Assembly (NCBI GenBank): GCA_964636685.1
Contig: CAZWUK010000065.1
Span: 1 to 12,025 of the forward strand
DNA from: CAZWUK01 sp964636685
GTDB lineage: Bacteria > Bacillota > Clostridia > Christensenellales > CAG-138
DNA length: 12,025 nt
Direction of reading: 5' to 3'
Shown here: positions 5,243 through 12,025 of the stretch, one piece after another
Position numbering within the stretch: the first letter of the stretch is position 1
How the letters are laid out: every line of letters begins with the position of its first letter
Made by a program: the position numbers and the translations under genes
The notes under the pieces: model-generated
What the model was told of the DNA's origin: nothing
Seen by the model: only the letters and a program-made list of their open reading frames with translations
Database searches by the model: none

Positions 5243-7849
5243 TTGGCATCCAAGAAGCAATCGCAGGAATCCATCCCGGAATCGCGCGGGCAAAAAGCCG
5301 CCGCCACCCGGGCAATACAGAAAGAAACCGAGCGGAAAAAGCGCGAGATCGCGGGCGTCTGCTGGATCGGCGCGGGCATATTGCTGGGCGCGTACCTCTT
5401 TTTTTCCGGCACGGGCGTGTTGGGCAAGGCAATCGCAAACGGCATCTTCGGCATGATTGGCATCAGCGCCTACATCATACCGTTTCTTTGCGTAGGCTTT
5501 GGCATTCTATCCATCCGCGGCAGCGCCAGCGATGCGCTTTCCGGCGCCAGCTGGTATATGTTTTTGGCAATTCTCTGTATCATTACGCTCATTCAGGTCA
5601 TCTATGACGCGCCGGTCGAGGACGTTACCTACATGGGTTTTCTCAAGGAAGCCTACAAGATCGGCGCAAACGCCGGAACTGGCGGCGGCTTCTTGGGAGC
5701 GCTGCTGTGTTATCCGCTGCTGATGCTCGGCGGCAAGGTGCTGGCCTACGTGCTGCTGATTACGGCGCTTGTTGTGGTCGTCATCCGCGTCACGCGTTTT
5801 TCCTTGCAGGAAGCCTCCAACCGCATGGAATCCTCCGTGCAGCAGGCGGTGGAAAACGTAAAAGCCGGACGGGACAAAAAGCAGATGTATTTTGGCGACG
5901 CCCAGACGGAAGCAGAAGAACCCGTGCAAAAGCCCCATCGAGCGCGTACCGATAAAAAAGAAGCCAACCGCATCGCGGACGCCATGGATGCGGTTCTGGA
6001 TTTTCAGCCCGTCGCCAAAGGCGCTCCCGCGCGCATGAAGACCTTCACCGCGCCGCCGGTCGTCTCCGACCACTGGGACGATATTGAGCCGGTTGACGAC
6101 GTGCTCTCCGGCATGCCGCGCATCGCCGGAAAGAAAAAGCCCGCTGCGCCCATCGCACCGTCTGAATCGGAGAGCGCGCTTCCGCTGCCGGATACGGCGC
6201 TGCTGTTCGGCAACCATGCAAAGTCCGTACAGGCTGACTCGGCAGACAATCCGCAAAAAACGAAAAAGGGCGCGAAGGAAACGAAGAAGGCGACCGTCGT
6301 CGGCAGCATCCCGGACGTCACACAGGCGATAGAGACCTCGATCTCTCAGGAAATGCCCGCCTATACGCCGCCGTCGTTCAATCTGCTCAACGCACCGTCG
6401 CTGACCTACGCAAGAACCAGCGAAAGCCCAAATGAGAAGGCAAAGCTGCTCATTGCGGCGCTCGAGAGCTTCAGCGTATCCGCCAAGGTCGTCAATATCA
6501 GCGTCGGCCCCGTCCTCACCCGCTTCGAGTTGCAGCCGGCGCCCGGCGTGCGCGTTGCCCGCATCACGGGTCTTTCCAACGATATCGCGCTGGCGCTCGC
6601 CGCGCCGCGCGTGCGCATTGAAGCGCCGATCCCCGGCAAAGCTGCCATCGGCATCGAAATTCCCAACAAGGAGACCGCTACGGTCGTTTTGCGCGACATC
6701 GTGGAGAGCAAGGAGTTTGCCGCCGCCGCTTCCCCCATCACCCTCGCGCTCGGCAAGGACATCAGCGGCAAGGTCGTCACGGCGGATCTCGGCAAAATGC
6801 CGCATATGCTCATCGCCGGTGCAACCGGCTCCGGCAAGAGCGTTTGTATCAACGACCTCATCATTTCCATGGTTTATAAATCCTCGCCGGCGGAGCTGCG
6901 CCTGATACTGGTCGATCCCAAGATGGTGGAGCTTTCCGTTTTTGACGCGCTGCCCCATCTGCTCATCCCCGTGGTGACAGATCCCAAGAAGGCTTCCGGC
7001 GCGCTGCGCTGGGCCGTCAACGAGATGACCGCGCGCTACAAGAAATTTTCCGAGATCGGCGCACGCGAGCTGTCACGCTACAACGCCCTGCAAAGCGATC
7101 CCGAAAAGCGCATGCCAAAGATCGTCGTGATTATCGACGAGCTGGCTGACCTCATGATGGTCGCGCCCGACGAGGTGGAGGATTCCATCTGCCGTATCGC
7201 ACAGCTCGGGCGCGCCTCGGGCATCCATCTGATCGTGGCCACCCAGCGCCCCAGCGCAGACGTCATTACGGGTTTGATAAAGACCAATATCCCCTCGCGC
7301 TGCGCCTTTGCCGTATCCTCCGCCATCGATTCGCGCATCATACTGGATACCTCGGGTGCTGAAAAGCTTTTGGGTCGCGGCGACATGCTGTTCCACCCCA
7401 ACGGCGCCAACAAGCCGACCCGCGTCCAGTGCGCGTTTGTTTCCGACGAGGAGGTCGATCGCGTAGTCGATTATTTCCGTGTGCAGGAGCGCCAGCCCGT
7501 CTTTGACCAGCAGGTGCTTTCCGATCTGGACAATGCCGCAAAGGGCGGCGCGACCGGCGGCGTATTCGGCGAAGGCAAGCAGGAGGACGAGCTGCTCGGC
7601 GAAGCGGTACGCATCGTGCTGGAGAGCGGACAGGCGTCCATCTCCATGATCCAGCGCCGGCTTCGCGTCGGCTATGCACGCGCCGCGCGCCTGATCGACA
7701 TCATGGAGCAGCACAAGTATGTGTCCGGCTTCGACGGCAGCAAGGCGCGCAAGGTGCTGATTAAACGCAGCGAATTTGAAGCGCTGTTCGGCAACGGAGA
7801 GGACGAGCCGGATGGCAACGACGAATCTGTTCCGGAGGACATTGAATGA
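5243..7849 (+). CDS. ftsK: DNA translocase FtsK/SpoIIIE
   Basis: FtsK/SpoIIIE is a hexameric ATP-driven DNA pump anchored at the division septum that clears chromosome arms; in sporulating relatives it also packs DNA into the forespore. The 868-residue product shows membrane segments at about 36-58, 66-91, 104-121 and 150-182, a low-complexity charged linker (about 190-380), the motor with Walker A GATGSGKS (526-533), Walker B VVIIDELADL (628-637) and ATQRPS (666-671), and a C-terminal winged-helix gamma domain (about 783-843, with SISMIQRRLRVGYARAARLID) that reads chromosome polarity. The start is TTG at 5243, with a G-run (5230-5235) 7 bases upstream; no in-frame ATG occurs before codon 195. 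It is first in an operon whose next gene overlaps its stop by 4 bases. Sequence alone does not separate an FtsK from a SpoIIIE role. Confidence 0.96.
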   Translation: MASKKQSQESIPESRGQKAAATRAIQKETERKKREIAGVCWIGAGILLGAYLFFSGTGVLGKAIANGIFGMIGISAYIIPFLCVGFGILSIRGSASDALSGASWYMFLAILCIITLIQVIYDAPVEDVTYMGFLKEAYKIGANAGTGGGFLGALLCYPLLMLGGKVLAYVLLITALVVVVIRVTRFSLQEASNRMESSVQQAVENVKAGRDKKQMYFGDAQTEAEEPVQKPHRARTDKKEANRIADAMDAVLDFQPVAKGAPARMKTFTAPPVVSDHWDDIEPVDDVLSGMPRIAGKKKPAAPIAPSESESALPLPDTALLFGNHAKSVQADSADNPQKTKKGAKETKKATVVGSIPDVTQAIETSISQEMPAYTPPSFNLLNAPSLTYARTSESPNEKAKLLIAALESFSVSAKVVNISVGPVLTRFELQPAPGVRVARITGLSNDIALALAAPRVRIEAPIPGKAAIGIEIPNKETATVVLRDIVESKEFAAAASPITLALGKDISGKVVTADLGKMPHMLIAGATGSGKSVCINDLIISMVYKSSPAELRLILVDPKMVELSVFDALPHLLIPVVTDPKKASGALRWAVNEMTARYKKFSEIGARELSRYNALQSDPEKRMPKIVVIIDELADLMMVAPDEVEDSICRIAQLGRASGIHLIVATQRPSADVITGLIKTNIPSRCAFAVSSAIDSRIILDTSGAEKLLGRGDMLFHPNGANKPTRVQCAFVSDEEVDRVVDYFRVQERQPVFDQQVLSDLDNAAKGGATGGVFGEGKQEDELLGEAVRIVLESGQASISMIQRRLRVGYARAARLIDIMEQHKYVSGFDGSKARKVLIKRSEFEALFGNGEDEPDGNDESVPEDIE

Positions 7850-9126
7850 GTACCATTGGCGTGATCTCTCTCGGCTGCTCCAAAAACCTTGTCGATACCG
7901 AACGCATGCTCGGCATGCTCAAATCCGCCGGGCATACCTTTACCGAGCAGCCTGAAACGGCCGACGTTTTGATCGTGAACACCTGCGGCTTTATCGAATC
8001 CGCCAAGCAGGAGTCCATCAATACCATTCTGGAAATGGCGCAGTATAAAAAGACAGGGCGCTGCAAGACGCTGGTCATGACCGGCTGCCTTTCCGAGCGT
8101 TATCGGGAAGATCTGTCCGATGCACTGCCCGAAGTGGATATTTTTCTCGGCGTAAGGGAATACGAAAAACTGCCGGCACTGTTGGGCGCAGATGCGCACG
8201 CTGTCTGCGGCAGCGGGCGCGTTCTCACCACGCCGCCGTACCGCGCGTTTTTGCGCATCGGCGACGGCTGCAACAACCGCTGCGCTTATTGCGCCATCCC
8301 ACTGATCCGCGGGCCGCTGCACAGCGTCCCCATGGAGGACTTGGTGCCGGAAGCCGAGCATCTTGCAGAAGGCGGCGTCACGGAGCTGACCGTCATCGCG
8401 CAGGATACCTCCGGCTACGGAAAAGATCTTTACGGTACGCCAAGGCTCATCCCCCTGCTGCAAAGGCTAGCAAAAATCGATGCGCTGCACTGGATTCGCG
8501 TGCTGTACACCTACCCGGATACCGTAACGCCGGAATTGATCGCCGTGCTGCACGACACGCCAAAGCTTGTGCCGTATCTGGATATGCCGCTCCAGCACAT
8601 CAACGACGAACTCCTTGCCCGCATGCACCGCCGCGGCAGCAAAGCACACATCTGCCGGGTTCTGGATACCATCCGGAAAACCGCGCCGGACTTTATCCTG
8701 CGCACAACCATGATGGTCGGCTTCCCCGGCGAGACGGAAGCGCAGTTTGCGGAGCTGTTAGCCTTTTTAAGAGACTATCCCTTTGACCGGGTCGGCGCTT
8801 TCAGCTTCTCACCGGAGGAGGGCACCAAGGCCGCCTCGTTCCCGGATCAAGTTGCGGAAGCCGTCAAGCAGGAGCGTCTTGCGGCGCTGCTTTCCCAGCA
8901 GCAGGCGATCTCGAAAAAGAAAAATCTGGCGCGTATCGGCACCGTTGCCGAAGTCTTGATCGAGGGCGGCGACAAAAAGCGAACCTTTGGCCGCTCCTAC
9001 GCCGAAGCCCCCGATGTTGACGGACGCGTGATCCTGCCTTATAATGCCTCACTACACGCGGGCGACTACACACACGTCCGGTTTACAGAAGCACTGGAAT
9101 ACGACATGATTGGAGAAACGCTATGA
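7846..9126 (+). CDS. rimO: Ribosomal protein uS12 methylthiotransferase RimO
   Basis: RimO is a radical-SAM enzyme that places a methylthio group on a conserved aspartate of ribosomal protein S12, using two iron-sulfur clusters. The 426-residue product has the usual length and order: an N-terminal methylthiotransferase domain with cluster cysteines C11 (SLGCSKNLVDTE), C47 (NTCGF) and C81 (TGCLSERY), the radical-SAM motif C142-x3-C146-x2-C149 in GDGCNNRCAYCAIP, the RGPLHSVPMEDL block (155-166), and a C-terminal TRAM domain from about 358. The opening SLGCSKN is the RimO form; the tRNA-modifying relative MiaB usually has a GCQMN form there. The ATG at 7846 overlaps the ftsK stop as ATGA, with GGAGG (7834-7838) 7 bases upstream inside ftsK, so translation is probably coupled. 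Confidence 0.96.
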   Translation: MSTIGVISLGCSKNLVDTERMLGMLKSAGHTFTEQPETADVLIVNTCGFIESAKQESINTILEMAQYKKTGRCKTLVMTGCLSERYREDLSDALPEVDIFLGVREYEKLPALLGADAHAVCGSGRVLTTPPYRAFLRIGDGCNNRCAYCAIPLIRGPLHSVPMEDLVPEAEHLAEGGVTELTVIAQDTSGYGKDLYGTPRLIPLLQRLAKIDALHWIRVLYTYPDTVTPELIAVLHDTPKLVPYLDMPLQHINDELLARMHRRGSKAHICRVLDTIRKTAPDFILRTTMMVGFPGETEAQFAELLAFLRDYPFDRVGAFSFSPEEGTKAASFPDQVAEAVKQERLAALLSQQQAISKKKNLARIGTVAEVLIEGGDKKRTFGRSYAEAPDVDGRVILPYNASLHAGDYTHVRFTEALEYDMIGETL

Positions 9127-9689
9127 ATCTTCCCAACAAGCTCACGATGGTACGCATGGTCATGGTTCCCGTCTTTATCGCGTGCTTTTATCTGCGCGAT
9201 GTGATCTCGGTGATCTCGTGGTGGAATTATGCCGCTGCGGCGATCTTCCTACTGGCGGACCTCACGGACGTGCTGGACGGGTATATTGCCCGCAAGCACA
9301 ACCTTGTGACCGACTTTGGCAAGCTCATGGATCCCATGGCGGATAAGCTGCTGTTTTGCTCGGCGTTTATCATGCTGACTGCACTCGACGGGCCCATTGG
9401 CGGACTAAACCCGATCCTCACCATCATCTTCATCGGGCGCGAGCTTGTCATCAGCGCATTTCGTCTGGTTGCTGCAAGCAGCGGCACGGTTATTGCCGCC
9501 AACTGGCTTGGCAAAGCCAAATCCGCCGTACAGGTGGTCGCCATCATGGCGATGCTGCTTGGCAACCCGATCTTTGATCTCATCAATGTACGCTTTGACC
9601 TGATCCTCATGTACCTTGCGGGTATTCTGACCGTTTGGTCGGCAGCGGATTATATTATCAAAAACAAAGGAGCCATCAACTGGAAATGA
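9123..9689 (+). CDS. pgsA: CDP-diacylglycerol-glycerol-3-phosphate 3-phosphatidyltransferase
   Basis: PgsA makes phosphatidylglycerol phosphate from CDP-diacylglycerol and glycerol 3-phosphate, the committed step to phosphatidylglycerol and cardiolipin, in the cytoplasmic membrane. The 188-residue product has the full CDP-alcohol phosphotransferase signature D-x2-DG-x2-AR-x8-G-x3-D-x3-D (D49, D52, G53, A56, R57, G66, D70, D74), whose aspartates bind the metal ions. Hydrophobic segments lie at about 10-24, 33-47, 76-88, 97-117, 134-147 and 158-178. PgsA rather than another family member is favoured by the opening MNLPNKLTMVRM, the length and the neighbour cinA, a common pairing in Bacillota. 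The ATG at 9123 overlaps the rimO stop as ATGA, with GGAG (9112-9115) 7 bases upstream. The C-terminal codons contain the likely cinA ribosome binding site. Confidence 0.95.
   Translation: MNLPNKLTMVRMVMVPVFIACFYLRDVISVISWWNYAAAAIFLLADLTDVLDGYIARKHNLVTDFGKLMDPMADKLLFCSAFIMLTALDGPIGGLNPILTIIFIGRELVISAFRLVAASSGTVIAANWLGKAKSAVQVVAIMAMLLGNPIFDLINVRFDLILMYLAGILTVWSAADYIIKNKGAINWK
9666..9672 (+). promoter_or_regulatory. cinA ribosome binding site with unusual spacing
   Basis: AAAGGAG ends 13 bases before the ATG at 9686 and 7 bases before an in-frame CTG at 9680. Most other genes in the window have about 7 bases between Shine-Dalgarno and start. Either the ATG is used through coupling to pgsA termination, or a rare CTG start adds two residues. 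Confidence 0.5.
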
Positions 9690-10933
9690 TCGCAGAAATC
9701 GTATCCGTCGGCACAGAGCTGCTGATGGGACAGGTGGTCAACACCGATGCGCAGTACATTGCAAAACACCTTGCACCGTTGGGGTACAAGGTGTTTTATC
9801 AAATCACCGTGGGTGACAATCCCGAACGGCTGACCGAGGTCGTCCGCACCGCTATCGCGCGCTCGGACGTTGTTCTCTTTACCGGCGGGCTTGGGCCTAC
9901 GGATGACGACCTGACCAAGGAGACCGTTGCAGCAGCGCTTGGGCTCTCGGTTGTCCCCTTCCCAAAGGAGATGGAAAAGCTCGAAGCCTACTTTACCTCC
10001 AAAGGACGCACCATGGTGCCCTCCAACCGCAAGCAGGCGTGTTTTCCGAAAGACGCCATCATCCTCGACAATCCCAACGGCACCGCGCCGGGCTGCATCA
10101 TGGAATCGGGTGCAAAGGCTGCGATCCTCATGCCCGGCCCGCCTAGAGAGCTTTTTCCCATGTTTTCCGATCATGTGTTGCCGTATCTGGAAAGGAGGAG
10201 CGGCATGCGGCTGTATTCCCGGGAAATTCGCATCTTTGGCATGGGGGAGGGCGAGGTCACGCACCGTCTGCGGGACATGATCCACAACCAGACCAATCCA
10301 ACCATCGCGCCGTATGTCAAAACCGGCGAAGTCACGCTGCGCGTCACCGCCGCCTGTCAAAACGACGCCGAGGGCGAACGCCTTTCATCGCCAATGATCG
10401 CAGAAATTCAGCAATGTCTCGGGGACATCGTGTATTCCACCGACGGTGAAGACCTGCCGCATCTGTGCGCGCGCCTGCTGACCGAACAGAAAAAGACCCT
10501 GGCGGTTGCCGAGAGCTGCACTGGCGGACTGATCACGAGCGCACTGGTCGATATTCCGGGAAGCTCCAATTTTCTCATTGAGGGGCTGGTCACCTATGCC
10601 AACAGCGCCAAGGTGCACTGTCTCAACGTGCAGCAGCAGACGCTGGATACCTTTGGAGCAGTCAGCGCCGAGTGCGCCATGGAGATGGCCGAAGGCGCAA
10701 GAAGAAGCGGCGGCACCGACATCGGCATCTCCTCCACGGGTATTGCCGGCCCGGACGGCGGCACCCCGGAAAAGCCGGTAGGACTCGTATATATCGGTAT
10801 TTCCACCGAGGAGAATGCCCGTGCGTTTGAACTGCATTTATACGGCGATCGCGCCAAAATCAGGGCGACTGCGGTGCTCAACGCACTGGATCTGCTGCGC
10901 CGGAATTTGCTTTACACGAACAAACGTTCGTGA
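9686..10933 (+). CDS. cinA: CinA family protein (nucleotide-binding domain plus NMN amidohydrolase domain)
   Basis: CinA proteins join a molybdopterin-binding-like (COG1058) domain, linked in characterised members to ADP-ribose pyrophosphatase activity, to a PncC-type domain that deamidates nicotinamide mononucleotide in pyridine nucleotide salvage; in streptococci the gene is competence-associated. The 415-residue product is full length: the first domain (about 1-170) contains VGTELLMGQ and TGGLGPTDDD (66-75), a middle region spans about 175-250, and the C-terminal domain (about 260-412) contains AESCTGG (275-281) and GIAGPDGGT (352-360). ATG at 9686 overlaps the pgsA stop as ATGA. Its AAAGGAG (9666-9672) is 13 bases away, against 7 for most genes here; an in-frame CTG at 9680 would have the ideal 7-base spacing. 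The last codons and stop contain the recA LexA operator and most of its promoter. Confidence 0.95.
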   Translation: MIAEIVSVGTELLMGQVVNTDAQYIAKHLAPLGYKVFYQITVGDNPERLTEVVRTAIARSDVVLFTGGLGPTDDDLTKETVAAALGLSVVPFPKEMEKLEAYFTSKGRTMVPSNRKQACFPKDAIILDNPNGTAPGCIMESGAKAAILMPGPPRELFPMFSDHVLPYLERRSGMRLYSREIRIFGMGEGEVTHRLRDMIHNQTNPTIAPYVKTGEVTLRVTAACQNDAEGERLSSPMIAEIQQCLGDIVYSTDGEDLPHLCARLLTEQKKTLAVAESCTGGLITSALVDIPGSSNFLIEGLVTYANSAKVHCLNVQQQTLDTFGAVSAECAMEMAEGARRSGGTDIGISSTGIAGPDGGTPEKPVGLVYIGISTEENARAFELHLYGDRAKIRATAVLNALDLLRRNLLYTNKRS

Positions 10934-10939
10934 TATACT
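10911..10939 (+). promoter_or_regulatory. recA promoter
   Basis: TTTACA (10911-10916) and TATACT (10934-10939) are separated by exactly 17 bases and resemble sigma-A boxes. Transcription would start near 10946, leaving a leader of about 43 bases with an AAGGA ribosome binding site at 10975-10979. The -35 box and the spacer lie within cinA, including its stop codon (10931-10933); the -10 begins at the next base. Confidence 0.8.
10915..10932. promoter_or_regulatory. LexA operator (SOS box) of recA
   Basis: CACGAAC-AAAC-GTTCGTG is a perfect inverted repeat with 7-base arms and contains the Gram-positive SOS core CGAAC-N4-GTTCG at 10917-10930. It fills the spacer of the recA promoter, so bound LexA would block RNA polymerase directly. 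Repression that is relieved by RecA-stimulated LexA self-cleavage is the established circuit for recA in Bacillota. Confidence 0.9.
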
Positions 10940-10988
10940 GAACTCTGTGGCATGGCGTCACCAGATTGTAAATGAAGGATGGAACGGT

Positions 10989-12025
10989 ATGGCAGTAGAA
11001 AAAGAAAAAGCATTGGAAATCGCGCTTGGTCAGATCGAAAAACAGTTTGGCAAGGGCGCGATCATGAAGCTGGGCGACGCCAGCGCGCAGGTATCGGTAT
11101 CTGTCATTCCCACCGGCTGCATGGAGCTGGATTTTGCGCTTGGTGTAGGGGGCATCCCCCGCGGCAGAATCATCGAGGTGTTCGGGCCGGAATCCTCCGG
11201 TAAAACCACCATCGCGCTGCATGTCATCGCACAGGCGCAGAAGCTGGGCGGCACTGCTGCGTTTATTGACGCGGAGCATGCGCTCGACCCGGTCTATGCC
11301 GAAAACCTCGGCGTTCGCATCAGCGATCTGTACGTATCGCAGCCGGATACCGGCGAGCAGGCGCTGGAAATTACCGAAGCGCTCGTGCGCAGCGGTGCGA
11401 TCGATGTGATCGTTGTCGACTCTGTTGCGGCCCTTGTTCCCAAAGCGGAAATCGAAGGCGACATGGGTGATTCGCACGTCGGCTTACAGGCGCGTTTGAT
11501 GTCGCAGGCTCTGCGTAAGCTCACCGGCGCCATCAGCAAATCCAACACCTCCGTCATCTTCATCAACCAGCTGCGTGAAAAGGTCGGCGTGATGTTCGGC
11601 AATCCCGAAACCACCACCGGCGGTAAGGCGCTAAAATTCTACGCCACCATCCGTCTGGATGTGCGCCGCATCGACGCGCTGAAAAACGGCACCGACATCA
11701 TCGGCAACCGTACCCGCGTCAAGGTCGTCAAAAATAAGGTCGCACCACCCTTTAAGACCGCGGAATTTGACATGATCTACGGCGAGGGCATCTCCCGCGA
11801 GGGTTCGCTCGTGGACATGGCAGTCGATCGCAAGATCATGCAAAAGACCGGCGCCTGGTACTCCTACGGCGATATGCGCGTGGCGCAGGGACGCGACAAC
11901 ACGCGTGTTTTCCTGAAAGACAATCCCGCGCTTGCCGATGAGATCGAGGGTAAGCTCCGCAAGGCATTGGAGGATGAACGCGCAAAAGCACAGGCGGAAG
12001 CCGAAGCAAAGCGCGCCGCACGCCA
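10989..12025 (+). CDS. recA: Recombinase RecA, 3' end missing (runs off the window)
   Basis: RecA coats single-stranded DNA with ATP, pairs it with homologous duplex and stimulates LexA self-cleavage. The 345 residues present cover nearly all of a typical bacterial RecA: Walker A GPESSGKT (66-73), the catalytic glutamate E97 in IDAEHALD, Walker B VIVVDS (140-145), loop L1 with EIEGDMGDSH (154-163), loop L2 with FGNPETTTGGKALKF (203-217), the family signature ALKFYATIRLDVRR (214-227), and a charged alanine-rich C-terminal tail that is still open at the edge. The ATG at 10989 is set by AAGGA (10975-10979), 9 bases away. It is separated from cinA by 55 bases and has its own SOS-type promoter, though read-through from the ftsK operon is also possible, since no terminator is seen between them. 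Confidence 0.98.
   Translation, partial: MAVEKEKALEIALGQIEKQFGKGAIMKLGDASAQVSVSVIPTGCMELDFALGVGGIPRGRIIEVFGPESSGKTTIALHVIAQAQKLGGTAAFIDAEHALDPVYAENLGVRISDLYVSQPDTGEQALEITEALVRSGAIDVIVVDSVAALVPKAEIEGDMGDSHVGLQARLMSQALRKLTGAISKSNTSVIFINQLREKVGVMFGNPETTTGGKALKFYATIRLDVRRIDALKNGTDIIGNRTRVKVVKNKVAPPFKTAEFDMIYGEGISREGSLVDMAVDRKIMQKTGAWYSYGDMRVAQGRDNTRVFLKDNPALADEIEGKLRKALEDERAKAQAEAEAKRAAR

Noticed and set aside
5507..6958. Long open frame of 483 codons on the minus strand opposite ftsK
   Set aside because: It lies entirely antisense to the clear ftsK gene, its translation is a low-complexity Arg/Gly/His-rich mix with no motif, and such frames arise from G+C-rich codon use.
1..12025. Search for an undescribed multi-gene system, CRISPR array, mobile element or RNA gene
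   Set aside because: All ten coding regions belong to known families, nine of them in conserved orders, and no direct-repeat array, transposase, tRNA-like or rRNA-like stretch was recognised by eye.

Overview
This window is a housekeeping stretch of a bacterial chromosome, most likely from a Bacillota (Firmicutes) member of the clostridial type with moderately high G+C. The pointers are two gene orders that recur in that phylum (tilS-hpt-ftsH and ftsK-rimO-pgsA-cinA-recA), strong Shine-Dalgarno sequences mostly about 7 bases from their starts, sigma-A type promoters with 17-base spacers, two TTG starts, and a Gram-positive type LexA operator (CGAAC-N4-GTTCG). Species or genus cannot be named from the sequence alone.

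Left arm (1-3268, minus strand): an operon read right to left, tilS (tRNA-Ile lysidine synthetase), hpt (hypoxanthine phosphoribosyltransferase, starting inside the end of tilS) and ftsH (membrane AAA+ protease, cut by the window edge just before its zinc site). A promoter for it lies at 3301-3329. Middle (3269-5242): radC stands alone on the plus strand behind a promoter that matches the sigma-A consensus exactly. It converges on a lipoprotein of the SIMPL (DUF541) family on the minus strand, and a perfect 17-bp inverted repeat between the two looks like a shared terminator. The SIMPL gene and ftsK are then read divergently from promoters whose -35 boxes are only 11 bases apart.

Right arm (5243-12025, plus strand): ftsK (DNA translocase), rimO (ribosomal protein S12 methylthiotransferase), pgsA (phosphatidylglycerophosphate synthase) and cinA are stacked with 4-base ATGA overlaps, so they are probably one translationally coupled transcript. 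recA follows with its own promoter. Its LexA operator fills the spacer between -35 and -10 and lies inside the last codons of cinA. recA runs off the right edge.

The window covers tRNA decoding accuracy, purine salvage, membrane proteolysis, chromosome segregation, ribosome modification, phospholipid synthesis, NAD-related salvage and recombination. No mobile element, CRISPR array, tRNA or rRNA gene was seen, no gap between genes exceeds about 210 bases, and I find no evidence for an undescribed multi-gene system. What deserves a second look is regulatory: the recA operator embedded in cinA, a possible degenerate copy of the same operator at ftsK, the compact divergent promoters, and the SIMPL lipoprotein gene.
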